From JACCTU01 sp963737405 (GTDB lineage: Bacteria; Actinomycetota; Thermoleophilia; Gaiellales; Gaiellaceae): a stretch of DNA of 64,000 nt. Position 1 is the stretch's first letter; each line of letters begins with the position of its first letter. Made by a program: the position numbers and the translations under genes. This document shows, piece by piece, positions 36,684-46,499 of the stretch. The stretch lies in NCBI GenBank assembly GCA_963737405.1, contig CAVTSL010000014.1:1-64000 (forward strand), given 5' to 3'. The notes under the pieces were generated by a model that saw only the letters and a list, made by a program, of their open reading frames with translations, was not told the DNA's origin and did not search any database.

Positions 36684-37473
36684 CCAGCACTTCCTCCGAG
36701 AAGCGGCCCTCGCAGCGGAGCTCGTCCGCGACGCCGGCGTCGGCCGCGGCGACCTCGTCGTCGACCTCGGCGCGGGCAGCGGTCGGCTGACCGAAGCGCT
36801 CGCGCCGGTCGCCGCACGCGTGCTCGCGGTCGAGCTCGACCCGAAGTGGGCGAGCCGGCTCGCCGGTCGGTGGCCGAACGTCGACGTCGTCGAAGGCGAC
36901 GCGCTGCGGGTCGCGCTCCCCGGCGAGCCGTTTCGCGTGCTCGCGAACATCCCGTTCGACCGGACGACCGACATCCTGCGCCGGCTGCTCGACGATCCGG
37001 CCGTCCCGCTCGTGCGCGCCGACCTCGTCGTCGAGTGGGGAGTCGGGCTGAAGCGTGCGCTCCCGTGGCCGACGACGGCGAACGGCGTGCGCTGGAGCGC
37101 CTGGTATCGCTTCTCGCTCGCGCGTCGCCTTCCGCGGTCGAGCTTCGAGCCGCCGCCGACCGTCGACGCGGGGGTGCTCGTCGTCGAGCGCCGTGACGTG
37201 CCGCTCGTTCCTGCTGCGGATGCTCAGCGCTTCGCGGCGTTCGTGGCGCGCGGCTTCCGTCACGGCCTGCGCTCGGTCGGTGTTCGACGGCACGCCGAAC
37301 CCCGAACGCTCGACGCGCACGAGTGGGCCGCGCTCTACCTCAGCGCGCGCGGAGGAGGCGGCCCAGCACCGGGCGCCGGCGCTTCTGCGGGCGGCGGGCG
37401 ACGCGCACGGGCGCGGGCTCGGGACGCCGCCGGTACGGCTCGGTCAGATCGAAACCCCAACGCGCCACAGTGA
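36637..37473 (+). CDS. erm-like: Erm-like 23S rRNA adenine N6-methyltransferase
   Basis: 278 residues. SQHFLREAALAAELV is followed by the SAM motif LVVDLGAGSGRLTEALAP, acidic VLAVELD, the catalytic NIPF in VLANIPFDRTTDILRRL, and the C-terminal domain SAWYRFSLARRLPRSSFEPP. This is the Erm branch and not KsgA, which would have NLPY. Erm dimethylates A2058 and blocks macrolides, lincosamides and streptogramin B. The last 40 residues are a low-complexity Gly/Ala/Arg tail. The GTG start is uncertain because of the upstream frame at 36612. Confidence 0.85.
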   Translation: MAVRRASRARPPRARSQHFLREAALAAELVRDAGVGRGDLVVDLGAGSGRLTEALAPVAARVLAVELDPKWASRLAGRWPNVDVVEGDALRVALPGEPFRVLANIPFDRTTDILRRLLDDPAVPLVRADLVVEWGVGLKRALPWPTTANGVRWSAWYRFSLARRLPRSSFEPPPTVDAGVLVVERRDVPLVPAADAQRFAAFVARGFRHGLRSVGVRRHAEPRTLDAHEWAALYLSARGGGGPAPGAGASAGGGRRARARARDAAGTARSDRNPNAPQ

Positions 37474-37531
37474 TCGATCAGACGACGACCGCGCGCCGCG
37501 GTTGGCTCCCGAAAGGGGGATCTTTCAGCGA

Positions 37532-37554
37532 GCCGTTAGCGAACGCTAAGCGGC
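37532..37554. terminator. Hairpin downstream of erm-like gene
   Basis: GCCGTTAGCG-AA-CGCTAAGCGGC forms a stem of about 10 bp with one bulge, between the erm-like stop and the cupin gene. No T-run follows. Confidence 0.5.
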
Positions 37555-37598
37555 CGATCCCAAGCTCCGCGTGGGCAGTCCACGAGAAAGGAGCAACG

Positions 37599-38168
37599 GT
37601 GATCCGCGCAGGAGACATGATCGAGAACCCGGTGACCGGCGAGCGCATCCTCTTCCGCAAGACCTCGCACGAGACGAACGGTGAGTTCGTCCTGATCGAG
37701 GCGTGGGTGAGGCCGGGCGGGACCGTCGCGGCGGCGCACGTCCATCCGAAGCAGGAGGAGCGGTTCGCGGTCCTGAGCGGCACCGTCGGCTTCCGGCGAG
37801 GGCGCGAGCGCCTCGTCAGCGGTCCCGGCGACCGCCTCACGGTGCCGGCCGGGACGTCGCACACGTTTTGGAACGCGGGCGAGGACGAGGCTCACTTCCT
37901 CTGCGAGGTGCGGCCCGCGCAGCAGTTCGAGCACCTGCTCGAGACGATGTTCTCCCTCGCGCTCGACGGCAAGACGAACCGGAAGGGCATGCCGAACCCG
38001 CTGAGGCTCGCCGTGATCGCGCACCACCACATCGACGATGTGCAACTCCCTATCGTCCCGAGGTGGATGCAGAAGACCGCGCTCGCGCTGGGAGCCCCGA
38101 TCGGCCGGCTGTTCGGCTACCGGCCCGACTACGTGCTCGTCGGCGGGCCGATGCCGGCGGCCGCGTGA
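37599..38168 (+). CDS. Cupin domain protein
   Basis: 189 residues from a GTG preceded by AAAGGAG. The cupin beta-barrel has the metal motifs HVHPKQEERFAVLSG (His, His, Glu) and PAGTSHTFWN (His). The C-terminal part (from about residue 105) is helical and contains HHHIDDVQLPIVPRWMQ, so it is a cupin with an added domain rather than a simple barrel. Perhaps a dioxygenase or a sensor; substrate unknown. It overlaps the next gene by 4 bp. Confidence 0.82.
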   Translation: MIRAGDMIENPVTGERILFRKTSHETNGEFVLIEAWVRPGGTVAAAHVHPKQEERFAVLSGTVGFRRGRERLVSGPGDRLTVPAGTSHTFWNAGEDEAHFLCEVRPAQQFEHLLETMFSLALDGKTNRKGMPNPLRLAVIAHHHIDDVQLPIVPRWMQKTALALGAPIGRLFGYRPDYVLVGGPMPAAA

Positions 38169-38497
38169 GCAGCCTCACCGAGTCCTGGCTCGCGTCGCGG
38201 CGGGGAGTGGACCCGCTGCAGATCGAACGGCTGCGCCGGGCGGGCGAGCTCATCGCCGTCCGCCCGGCGAACACCTCCGAGTGGCGGTATCCGTCGTGGC
38301 AGTTCGACGCCTCGGGCCGGACGAAGCCCGGCGTCGTGGAGTTCCTCGCGGCGGCGCGCAACGCGGGCTTCCGCGGCGAGGAGCTGCGCCGCCTGCTCGA
38401 CCGCCGCGTCGGCCTCGTCGACGGGACCACGGTGCTCGACCTGCTGCGGAGCGGGCGCGAGGACCGCGCGCTCGCATCCGTCCGGGCACTCGGCTAG
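38165..38497 (+). CDS. DUF2384-like (Xre/MbcA/ParS) protein
   Basis: 110 residues. The C-terminal part (YPSWQFD, then GVVEFLAAARNAGFRGEELR, then TTVLDLLRSGREDRALASVR) resembles the toxin-binding domain of Xre/MbcA/ParS antitoxins, which pair with RES-domain toxins. No RES gene follows; pyrR comes next and a cupin precedes. It may be a stand-alone DNA-binding protein. GTGA overlap with the cupin suggests cotranscription. Confidence 0.6.
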   Translation: MSSLTESWLASRRGVDPLQIERLRRAGELIAVRPANTSEWRYPSWQFDASGRTKPGVVEFLAAARNAGFRGEELRRLLDRRVGLVDGTTVLDLLRSGREDRALASVRALG

Positions 38498-38514
38498 GCT
38501 CCCGCGCGACTCGA

Positions 38515-38550
38515 CCCCTTTAACTCGGTCCAGAGAGGCCGGGAAGGAGT
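38515..38550 (+). promoter_or_regulatory. PyrR-binding leader RNA hairpin
   Basis: GGTC-CAGAGA-GGCC at 38527-38540 places a UCCAGAGAG loop on a short stem, the binding sequence of PyrR. It is followed at once by the ribosome site GGGAAGGAG (38541-38549). PyrR bound with UMP would mask that site, as described for mycobacterial translational repression of pyr. No terminator hairpin is visible, so control is probably translational and not attenuation. Confidence 0.8.
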
Positions 38551-38554
38551 TGCG

Positions 38555-38590
38555 ATGACGGCTGCACCCACGACCACGGCGGCGCCATGA
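38555..38590 (+). CDS. Leader peptide of the pyr operon
   Basis: An 11-codon frame, MTAAPTTTAAP, begins 5 nt after the only strong ribosome site in the leader. Its TGA overlaps the pyrR ATG (ATGA). Translation of pyrR is therefore coupled to this mini-gene, which PyrR would control. The composition is low-complexity, so the peptide itself probably has no function. Confidence 0.6.
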   Translation: MTAAPTTTAAP

Positions 38591-39174
38591 GCGCGCGGGT
38601 CTCCTCCGAGAAGGAACTCCTCGACGCCCAGGCGATCGGCCGCACCCTCTCGCGGATCGCGCACGAGATCATCGAGGGCAACCCCGAGCTCGAGCGGGTC
38701 GCCCTCGTCGGCATCCACACCCGCGGCGTGCCGCTCGCGCAGCGACTCCGGCGCCTGATCGCCGAGCGCGCGCACGAGGACGTCGAGCTCGGCTCGCTCG
38801 ACATCACGTTCTATCGCGACGACGTGCAGGTGCGCGGCGGCGAGGGGCCGCTCCACGCGACGCCGCTCGTCCGCGCGACGACGCTCGACTTCCCGCTCGA
38901 GGGGATGACGTGCGTGCTCGTCGACGACGTCCTCTACACCGGCCGCACGATCCGCGCCGCGATCGAGGCGCTCTTCGACTACGGCCGGCCGGCGCGCGTC
39001 CAGCTCGCCTGTCTCGTCGACCGCGGGCACCGCGAGCTCCCGATCCGACCGGACTACGTCGGCAAGAACCTCCCGACCTCGAAGGGCGAGCGGATCCAGG
39101 TGCAGCTGCTCGAGGTCGACGAGGTCGACCGTGTCCTGCTCGTCCCGACGTCCGAGGAGAACACCGATGGCTGA
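38587..39174 (+). CDS. pyrR: PyrR regulator/uracil phosphoribosyltransferase
   Basis: 195 residues. The PRPP loop is CVLVDDVLYTGRTIRAAIEA; the N-terminal RNA-binding side includes RIAHEIIEGN and VGIHTRGVPLAQRL. PyrR senses UMP/UTP and binds pyr leader RNA; it also makes UMP from uracil. It heads the operon and is preceded by its own target hairpin. Its stop overlaps pyrB (start at 39167). Confidence 0.95.
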   Translation: MSARVSSEKELLDAQAIGRTLSRIAHEIIEGNPELERVALVGIHTRGVPLAQRLRRLIAERAHEDVELGSLDITFYRDDVQVRGGEGPLHATPLVRATTLDFPLEGMTCVLVDDVLYTGRTIRAAIEALFDYGRPARVQLACLVDRGHRELPIRPDYVGKNLPTSKGERIQVQLLEVDEVDRVLLVPTSEENTDG

Positions 39175-40162
39175 GATCAAGGTGATGCGCGAGGACCTCC
39201 GTCCGCCGAAGACGCCTCGGCGGCGGCATCTCGTCTCGATCGCGGACCTCACCCGCGACGACGTCGAGCGGCTGCTGGCGACCGCGCGCAGCTTCGAGCG
39301 CTCGCTCGAGCGCGAGGTGAAGAAGCTGCCCACCTTGCGCGGCCGGCTCGTCCTCAACCTCTTCTTCGAGTCGTCGACGCGGACGTCGTCGAGCTTCGAG
39401 CTCGCGGCGAAGCGTCTCTCGGCCGACACGATGTCGTTCAAGGCGTCGGGCTCGTCGGTGGACAAGGGCGAGTCGCTGAAGGACACCGCGATCACGCTCG
39501 GCGCGTACGACCCCGACGTGATCGTGATCCGCCACGCCGAGATCGGCGCGCCGCAGCTCGTCACCCGCTGGACGAACGCGCACGTCGTGAACGCGGGCGA
39601 CGGCAAGCATCAGCATCCGACGCAGGCGCTGCTCGACCTCTACACGCTGCACGAGGAGTTCGGGCGGATCGACGGGCTGCACGTCGCGATCGTCGGCGAC
39701 GTCCTGCACTCGCGCGTCGCACGCTCGAACATCCAGGCGCTCGCGCTGATGGGCGCGCACGTGACGCTCGTCGGCCCGCCGTCGCTCATACCGCGCGGTA
39801 TCGAAGCGCTCGGCTGCGAGACCGCGACCGAGATCGGCGCGATCGAGTCCGCCGACGTCGTCTACGTCCTCCGTATGCAGAAGGAGCGCATGCTCGAGGG
39901 CGCCAACTACGTGCCCTCGCTCCGCGAGTACACCGCGCGCTGGGGAGTGACGCCCGAGCGACTGCGCCCCGGGCAGAAGGTGATGCACCCCGGGCCGATG
40001 AACCGCGGCGTCGAGATCGACCCGGTCGTCGCCGACGCGGCCGACGCGCTCATCGAGACCCAGGTGCGCGCCGGGCTGGTGACGCGGATGGCCGTGCTCT
40101 ACGACCTGCTCACCCACGGCCCGGTCGCGGTGCAGGCCGCCGCGATGCACGAGGTCGCGTGA
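39167..40162 (+). CDS. pyrB: Aspartate carbamoyltransferase catalytic subunit
   Basis: 331 residues, condensing carbamoyl phosphate and aspartate. The carbamoyl-phosphate site is FFESSTRTSSSFELAAKRLS; further active-site parts are HPTQALLDLYTL and VMHPGPMNRGVEI. No pyrI is present. The ATG at 39167 lies within the pyrR end, giving tight coupling. Confidence 0.96.
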   Translation: MAEIKVMREDLRPPKTPRRRHLVSIADLTRDDVERLLATARSFERSLEREVKKLPTLRGRLVLNLFFESSTRTSSSFELAAKRLSADTMSFKASGSSVDKGESLKDTAITLGAYDPDVIVIRHAEIGAPQLVTRWTNAHVVNAGDGKHQHPTQALLDLYTLHEEFGRIDGLHVAIVGDVLHSRVARSNIQALALMGAHVTLVGPPSLIPRGIEALGCETATEIGAIESADVVYVLRMQKERMLEGANYVPSLREYTARWGVTPERLRPGQKVMHPGPMNRGVEIDPVVADAADALIETQVRAGLVTRMAVLYDLLTHGPVAVQAAAMHEVA

Positions 40163-41472
40163 TGCTGTTCGCGAAGAACGGCCACAGCGAGAGCCTGATC
40201 GTCACCGGCGCCCGCGTCCTCGACCCGGGGCAGGGCATCGACGCCGAGCTCGACGTCCGGATCGACGACGGCGTGATCTCCCAGCTCGGCACGGGGCTCG
40301 AGCGGAACGGGCACCGCGTCGTCGACGGCGCAGGGCTCGTGCTCGCGCCGGCGTTCGTCGATCCGCACGTGCACCTGCGCGTACCCGGCCGCGAGGACGA
40401 GGAGACGCTCGCCTCGGGAACGGCGGCCGCCGCGGCCGGCGGCTTCTGCGTGATCCTCGCGATGCCGAACACCGATCCGGTCGTCGACTCGGCCGCGGTG
40501 CTCGGCGCGCTGATCGAGGACGCGAAGCGCGAGGCGGAGATCCCGGTCGGCTTCCTCGGCGCGATCACGAAGGGACAGCGCGGCGCCGAGCTGACGGAGA
40601 TGGCGGAGCTCGCGGATGCAGGCGCGGTCGGTTTCTCGGACGACGGGCAGCCGGTCGTCGCGCCGGGCCTGATGCGGCGCGCACTCCAGTACGGCGCGGT
40701 CACCGGACGCAAGCTCGCCCTCCATTGCGAGGAGCCGACGCTCTCGCGCGGCGGCCACATGCACGAAGGCGTGGTCTCGGCCGAGCTCGGCTTCGGTGGG
40801 TACCCGTCGATCGCGGAGTCGGTGATGGTCGAGCGCGACCTCGCACTCGCCGCGTACGAAGAGCGTCCTTTGCACCTTCTTCACCTTTCGGCGCGAGAAT
40901 CGGTCGCGGCCGTGCGAGCCGCGCACGAGCGTGGGATCGACGCCACAGCGGAAGTCACACCACACCACCTCTGTCTCACCGACGAGGCGGTCCGCTCGCT
41001 GGACTCCAACGTCAAGATGAACCCACCGCTCCGAAGCCGCGAAGACCGCGCCGCGCTCATCGACGCGCTCCGCGACGGCACGATCTCGTCGATCGCGACC
41101 GACCACGCGCCGCACGCGCGGCATGAGAAAGAGGTGCCGTTCGAAGCGGCGCCGTTCGGCGTCACCGGCCTCGAGACGGCGTTCGCGGCGCTCTACACGC
41201 ACCTGGTCGAGCCGGGCGTCGTCCCGCTCGAGACGATCCTCGAGCGAATGTCGACCGGGCCGGCGCGCGCGTACGGGCTCGACGAGCCGCGGATCGCGGT
41301 CGGCGCGACGGCGAACCTCGTGCTGCTCGACCTGAACGCCACGTGGCGCGTCGAGGAGAGCCGGTTTCGCTCGCGCTCCAAGAACTCGTGGCTGCTCGGC
41401 GAGACGCTCCGTGGCAAGGTGCGCGCGACGGTCGCGTCAGGGCGGACGGTGTTTGAGGGTGTATCGCGATGA
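40162..41472 (+). CDS. pyrC: Dihydroorotase
   Basis: 436 residues of the type I (amidohydrolase) form. Metal ligands are DPHVHLRVPG, the carboxylated Lys in LGAITKG, His in LHCEEPTL, and the catalytic Asp in IATDHAPH. The usual HLREPG has Val in place of Glu, which is not a metal ligand. The stop TGA lies 20 nt inside repeat copy 3, so the last residues of the protein are encoded by the repeat. Confidence 0.94.
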   Translation: MLFAKNGHSESLIVTGARVLDPGQGIDAELDVRIDDGVISQLGTGLERNGHRVVDGAGLVLAPAFVDPHVHLRVPGREDEETLASGTAAAAAGGFCVILAMPNTDPVVDSAAVLGALIEDAKREAEIPVGFLGAITKGQRGAELTEMAELADAGAVGFSDDGQPVVAPGLMRRALQYGAVTGRKLALHCEEPTLSRGGHMHEGVVSAELGFGGYPSIAESVMVERDLALAAYEERPLHLLHLSARESVAAVRAAHERGIDATAEVTPHHLCLTDEAVRSLDSNVKMNPPLRSREDRAALIDALRDGTISSIATDHAPHARHEKEVPFEAAPFGVTGLETAFAALYTHLVEPGVVPLETILERMSTGPARAYGLDEPRIAVGATANLVLLDLNATWRVEESRFRSRSKNSWLLGETLRGKVRATVASGRTVFEGVSR

Positions 41473-41620
41473 GGAGCTGTGTCGCCGAGCCGCGCTGGAC
41501 CCCGCGATGCCGCGTCCTCAGTCGCGGCCGTATCACTGAGGATACGCCCGCTCCCTGCGTCCTTACCTCGCGTCGCCCATCGCACCTCGGCGACGAGTCC
41601 TCACCGCGACACACCCTCCA
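41453..41620 (+). repeat. 168-nt dyad repeat element, copy 3
   Basis: The ends TTGAGGGTGTATCGCGATGA and TCACCGCGACACACCCTCCA are inverted repeats. The core has GCGTCCTCAGTCGCG, apical hairpin GTATC-ACTGAG-GATAC and CTCCCTGCGTCCTTACC. It overlaps the 3' end of pyrC and stops 3 bp before the carA start, so it is transcribed inside the operon. Confidence 0.82.
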
Positions 41621-41623
41621 GGC

Positions 41624-42650
<1,027 letters not shown>

Positions 42651-42667
<17 letters not shown>

Positions 42668-42814
42668 CCTCGACCGCGCCCTGGCGGCTGCAAAGCGGCG
42701 CCATGCGGCGTCCTCAGTCGCGGCCGTACTTTTCAAGTACGCCCGCTCCCTGCGTCCTTGCCTGGCTTGCTTTTCGCTCGCCAGAGCACGGCCGATGCCA
42801 CGGGAAGGAGGACC
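42651..42814 (+). repeat. 164-nt dyad repeat element, copy 4
   Basis: The ends GGTCCCCCGTCCCGTGACC and GGCCGATGCCACGGGAAGGA are inverted repeats with few mismatches. The core has GCGTCCTCAGTCGCG, hairpin GTACTT-TTC-AAGTAC and CTCCCTGCGTCCTTGCC. It overlaps the carA stop and ends exactly where carB should begin; its last bases provide the carB ribosome site (AAGGAGG). Confidence 0.82.
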
Positions 42815-45800
42815 GTCTCGCCCCGGCGTCGTGATCTGAAGTCGATCTGCCTGATCGGCGCCGGCCCGATCGTGATCGGCCAGGCGTGCGAGTTCGACTA
42901 CTCGGGCTCGCAGGCTCTCAAGGTCCTGCGCGAGGACGGCTTCCGCACGATCGTCGTCAACTCGAACCCGGCGACGATCATGACCGACCCCGGGTTCGCC
43001 GACCGCACGTACATCGAGCCGCTCGACGTCGAGGGTGTCGCCGACGTGCTCGGCCGCGAGCGTCCCGACGCGCTGCTCCCGACGATGGGCGGCCAGACCG
43101 CGCTCAACCTCGCCCGCGCGCTCGCGCGCGACGGGCTCCTGGACGCGCTCGGGATCGAGCTGATCGGCGCGCCGCTCGACGTGATCGAGCGCGCCGAGGA
43201 CCGCGAGCTCTTCCGCGACGCGGTGCAGAGCTGCGGGCTCCGGACGCCGAAGTCGAAGATCGTCACTGCGCTCGACGATCTGGGGGGCATCGCCCTGCCG
43301 GCCGTCGTCCGCCCGGCGTTCACGCTCGGCGGCCACGGCGGCGGCTTCGCCGAGACCCAGCTCGAGCTGCGGCGCCAGGTCGAGACGGGGCTGCGCGAGT
43401 CGCCGGTGGGACAGGTGCTCGTCGAGGAGTCGATCCGCGGCTGGGACGAGTTCGAGCTCGAGGTGATGCGCGACAAGAAGGACAACGTCGTGATCGTCTG
43501 CTCGATCGAGAACCTCGACCCGATGGGCGTGCACACGGGCGACTCGGTGACGGTCGCGCCGCAGATGACGCTGTCGGACTGCGCGTACCAGGAGCTGCGC
43601 GACGCGGCCGCCGCCGTCGTGCGCGCGGTCGGCATCGAGAGCGGCGGCTCGAACATCCAGTTCGCGCGCAACCGCGAGACCGGCGACGTGCGCGTGATCG
43701 AGATGAACCCCCGCGTCTCGCGCTCGTCGGCGCTCGCCTCGAAGGCGACGGGCTATCCGATCGCGAAGGTCGCCGCAAAGCTCGCCGTCGGCTACACGCT
43801 GGACGAGATCCCGAACGACCTGACGAAGACGACACCGGCGAGCTTCGAGCCGACGCTCGACTACGTCGTCGTCAAGTTCCCGCGCTTCGCGTTCGAGAAG
43901 TTCCCCGGCGCCGACCGCACGCTCGGCACGCAGATGAAGAGCGTGGGGGAGGCGATGGGCATCGGCCGGACCTTCACGGAGGCGTTCCTGAAGGCACGCC
44001 GTTCGCGCGAGTGCGACGACGCCTGGGAGCCGGAGAACCTGCACCCGTGGTTCGAAGCCGAGCTGGAGCGCGTGCGGCTCGCGCCGCGGTCGCTCGACGA
44101 GCTCGCGGCGCCCGACTGGCTCCGGCTGAAGCGGCTCGGGCTCGCCGACTCCGATGTCGCCGCCTCGTGCGGCGTCGACGAGCCGACGGCGCGGGCGCAC
44201 CGCCTCGGCCACGGCGTCGGCCCCGTCTACCGGCGGGTCGATTCATGTGCCGGCGAGGTCGAAGCGGGGTCGAACTACCTCTACTCGACCTGGGGCGAGG
44301 CCGACGAGGCACCGCCCGAGCCGGGCCGTTCGGTCGTGATCCTCGGCTCGGGCCCGAACCGGATCGGCCAGGGGATCGAGTTCGACTACTGCTGCGTGCA
44401 CGCCGCGCAGACGTTCCGGGAGCTCGGCCACGAGGCGGTGATGGTCAACTGCAACCCGGAGACCGTCTCGACCGACTACGACACGTCGGACCGCCTCTAC
44501 TTCGAGCCCCTGCGTGTCGAGGAGGTGCTCGCCGTCCTCGATCGGGAGCAGCCGGTCGGCGTCGTGATCCAGTTCGGCGGCCAGACGCCGCTGAAGCTCG
44601 CGCGCGCGATCGAGCACGCCGGCTACAAGATCCTCGGGACGCCGTTCGACGCCGTCGATCTCGCGGAGGACCGCGAGCGCTTCGGCGCGCTCGCCGACCG
44701 CCTCGGCGTGCAGTGCCCGGCGTGGGGGATGGCCGAGACGGCCGACGAGGCCGTCGCCGTCGCCGAACGCGTCGGGTACCCGGTGCTCGTGCGCCCCTCG
44801 TACGTCCTCGGCGGGCGGGCGATGCGGGTCTGCTACGACGAGCCCCAGGTTCGCGAGGCGCTCGCGGCGGTCGAGGGCCGGGTGCTCGTCGACCGCTTCC
44901 TGGAGAACGCGATCGAGATCGACGTCGATGCGCTCTGCGACGGCCACGACACATACGTGGGCGCGGTCATGCAGCACGTCGAGGAGGCCGGCGTCCACTC
45001 CGGCGACTCCGCCTGCGTGCTTCCCGCCCCCTCGCTGACGCCGCAGCAGGCCGCCGACGTCGACGCGTTCGTCCGGCGGCTCGGCCCGGCGCTCGGCGTC
45101 GTCGGGCTGCTCAACGTGCAGCTTGCGATCTCCGACCGCGAGGTGTTCGTGCTCGAGGTGAACCCGCGCGCGTCGCGCACCGTTCCATTCGCGAGCAAGG
45201 CGACGGGCGTCAACCTCGTCGACGCCGCGTGCAGGCTCGCCGCCGGGGCGACGATCGCGGAGCTCGGGCTGCCGCGCCGCGCGACTCCGCACGAGGTGAG
45301 CGTCAAGGCCGCCGTGCTCCCGTTCCACCGCTTCCCCGGCGCGGACCCGGTGCTCGGCCCGGAGATGCGGTCGACCGGCGAGGTGATGGCGACCGCCGAG
45401 GATCTTCCGACGGCCTTCGCGAAGGCGGAGCGCGCGGCCGGTCGTGGGCTCCCGAACGCCGGGACCGCGTTCCTCACCGTGCGCGACGCCGACAAGCAGA
45501 ACGCCGTCCCCGTCGCCGCCGCGCTCGCCGGTCTCGGCTTCAGGCTCACAGCGACGTCCGGGACAGCGCAGACGCTCGCAGGCGCGGGGCTCGACGTCGA
45601 GGTCGTCGAGAAGGGGCAGCCGGTCGTCGACCTGATCCGCCGCGGTCGGGTCGACCTCGTCGTGAACACGCCGCAGGGCCGCGGCGCCCGGTCGGACGGC
45701 TACGCGATCCGCGAAGCGGCCCTCGTCGCGCGCGTCCCGTGCATCACGACGCTTTCGGGCGCATCGGCCGCCGTGCACGCGATCGCACATGCACGCACCG

Positions 45801-45850
45801 AGATCGCCAAGTCGCTCCAGGAGCGCATCGATGACGCGCGATCTGCTTAG
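42815..45850 (+). CDS. carB: Carbamoyl-phosphate synthase large subunit
   Basis: About 1,011 residues in the usual double ATP-grasp arrangement. The first half begins SICLIGAGPIVIGQACEFDY, the second VILGSGPNRIGQGIEFDYCC; the MGS-like allosteric domain ends the protein. The start is unclear: the only ribosome site, GGAAGGAGG, is followed 4 nt later by GTC TCG CCC in the right frame, where a GTG or ATG is expected. A TTG at 42758 is in frame but lies inside the repeat core. A substitution, or an error at 42817, is the likely cause. Confidence 0.93.
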   Translation, partial: VSPRRRDLKSICLIGAGPIVIGQACEFDYSGSQALKVLREDGFRTIVVNSNPATIMTDPGFADRTYIEPLDVEGVADVLGRERPDALLPTMGGQTALNLARALARDGLLDALGIELIGAPLDVIERAEDRELFRDAVQSCGLRTPKSKIVTALDDLGGIALPAVVRPAFTLGGHGGGFAETQLELRRQVETGLRESPVGQVLVEESIRGWDEFELEVMRDKKDNVVIVCSIENLDPMGVHTGDSVTVAPQMTLSDCAYQELRDAAAAVVRAVGIESGGSNIQFARNRETGDVRVIEMNPRVSRSSALASKATGYPIAKVAAKLAVGYTLDEIPNDLTKTTPASFEPTLDYVVVKFPRFAFEKFPGADRTLGTQMKSVGEAMGIGRTFTEAFLKARRSRECDDAWEPENLHPWFEAELERVRLAPRSLDELAAPDWLRLKRLGLADSDVAASCGVDEPTARAHRLGHGVGPVYRRVDSCAGEVEAGSNYLYSTWGEADEAPPEPGRSVVILGSGPNRIGQGIEFDYCCVHAAQTFRELGHEAVMVNCNPETVSTDYDTSDRLYFEPLRVEEVLAVLDREQPVGVVIQFGGQTPLKLARAIEHAGYKILGTPFDAVDLAEDRERFGALADRLGVQCPAWGMAETADEAVAVAERVGYPVLVRPSYVLGGRAMRVCYDEPQVREALAAVEGRVLVDRFLENAIEIDVDALCDGHDTYVGAVMQHVEEAGVHSGDSACVLPAPSLTPQQAADVDAFVRRLGPALGVVGLLNVQLAISDREVFVLEVNPRASRTVPFASKATGVNLVDAACRLAAGATIAELGLPRRATPHEVSVKAAVLPFHRFPGADPVLGPEMRSTGEVMATAEDLPTAFAKAERAAGRGLPNAGTAFLTVRDADKQNAVPVAAALAGLGFRLTATSGTAQTLAGAGLDVEVVEKGQPVVDLIRRGRVDLVVNTPQGRGARSDGYAIREAALVARVPCITTLSGASAAVHAIAHARTEIAKSLQERIDDARSA

Positions 45851-46499
45851 CGTCGTCGCCAACGACACGGTCGGGCCGTACACGCTGCTGACGGTCGAGC
45901 GCGGATCGCTCGACGCCGGCGTGCCGGGGCAGTTCTTCATGCTCGAGGCGCCGGGGCGCGTGCTGCCGCGGCCGATGTCCGTGTGTCTGGCAGCGCCGGG
46001 GACGCTCGCGTTCCTGATCGACCCGATCGGCCCGGGCACGCGGGCGCTGTGCGCGCTGCAGCGAGGCGACGAGATCCACGTCCTCGGCCCGCTCGGGAAC
46101 GGCTTCCGGCTCGACGTCGACCGCCCGCTGCTCGTCGGCGGCGGCATCGGGATCGCGCCGCTGCCGTTTCTGTCGGAGCGCCTGGGCGAACCGCCGGCCC
46201 TCCTCGGCTTCCGTTCGGAGTGGCATGCGGAGGCGGCAGCGCTCGTCCCGAACGCGGAGGTCGTGATCGAGCCGACGTTCGTGACCGAGCCGCTCGCCGA
46301 GCTCGTACCGGACTACGACGTGCTGGCCTGCGGCCCCGAGCCGATGCTCGAGGCCGTGCGCGCACTGGCGTCCGACGCGCAGCTCGCGTGGGAGGCGCCG
46401 ATGGCCTGCGGCTACGGCGCGTGCTACGGGTGCGCGGTCGAGATCGACGGCGAGCTGAAGCGACTCTGCGTGGAGGGACCCGTTCTTGCTGCTGCTTAA
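45831..46499 (+). CDS. pyrK: Dihydroorotate dehydrogenase electron-transfer subunit
   Basis: 222 residues, with FAD and NAD domains (RPMSVCLAAPGT; LLVGGGIGIAPLPFL) and a C-terminal 2Fe-2S cluster (CGYGACYGC, then Cys in RLCVEGPV). It passes electrons from the PyrD flavin to NAD+. An AGGAG site precedes the ATG, which overlaps carB by 20 bp. Confidence 0.93.
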   Translation: MTRDLLSVVANDTVGPYTLLTVERGSLDAGVPGQFFMLEAPGRVLPRPMSVCLAAPGTLAFLIDPIGPGTRALCALQRGDEIHVLGPLGNGFRLDVDRPLLVGGGIGIAPLPFLSERLGEPPALLGFRSEWHAEAAALVPNAEVVIEPTFVTEPLAELVPDYDVLACGPEPMLEAVRALASDAQLAWEAPMACGYGACYGCAVEIDGELKRLCVEGPVLAAA

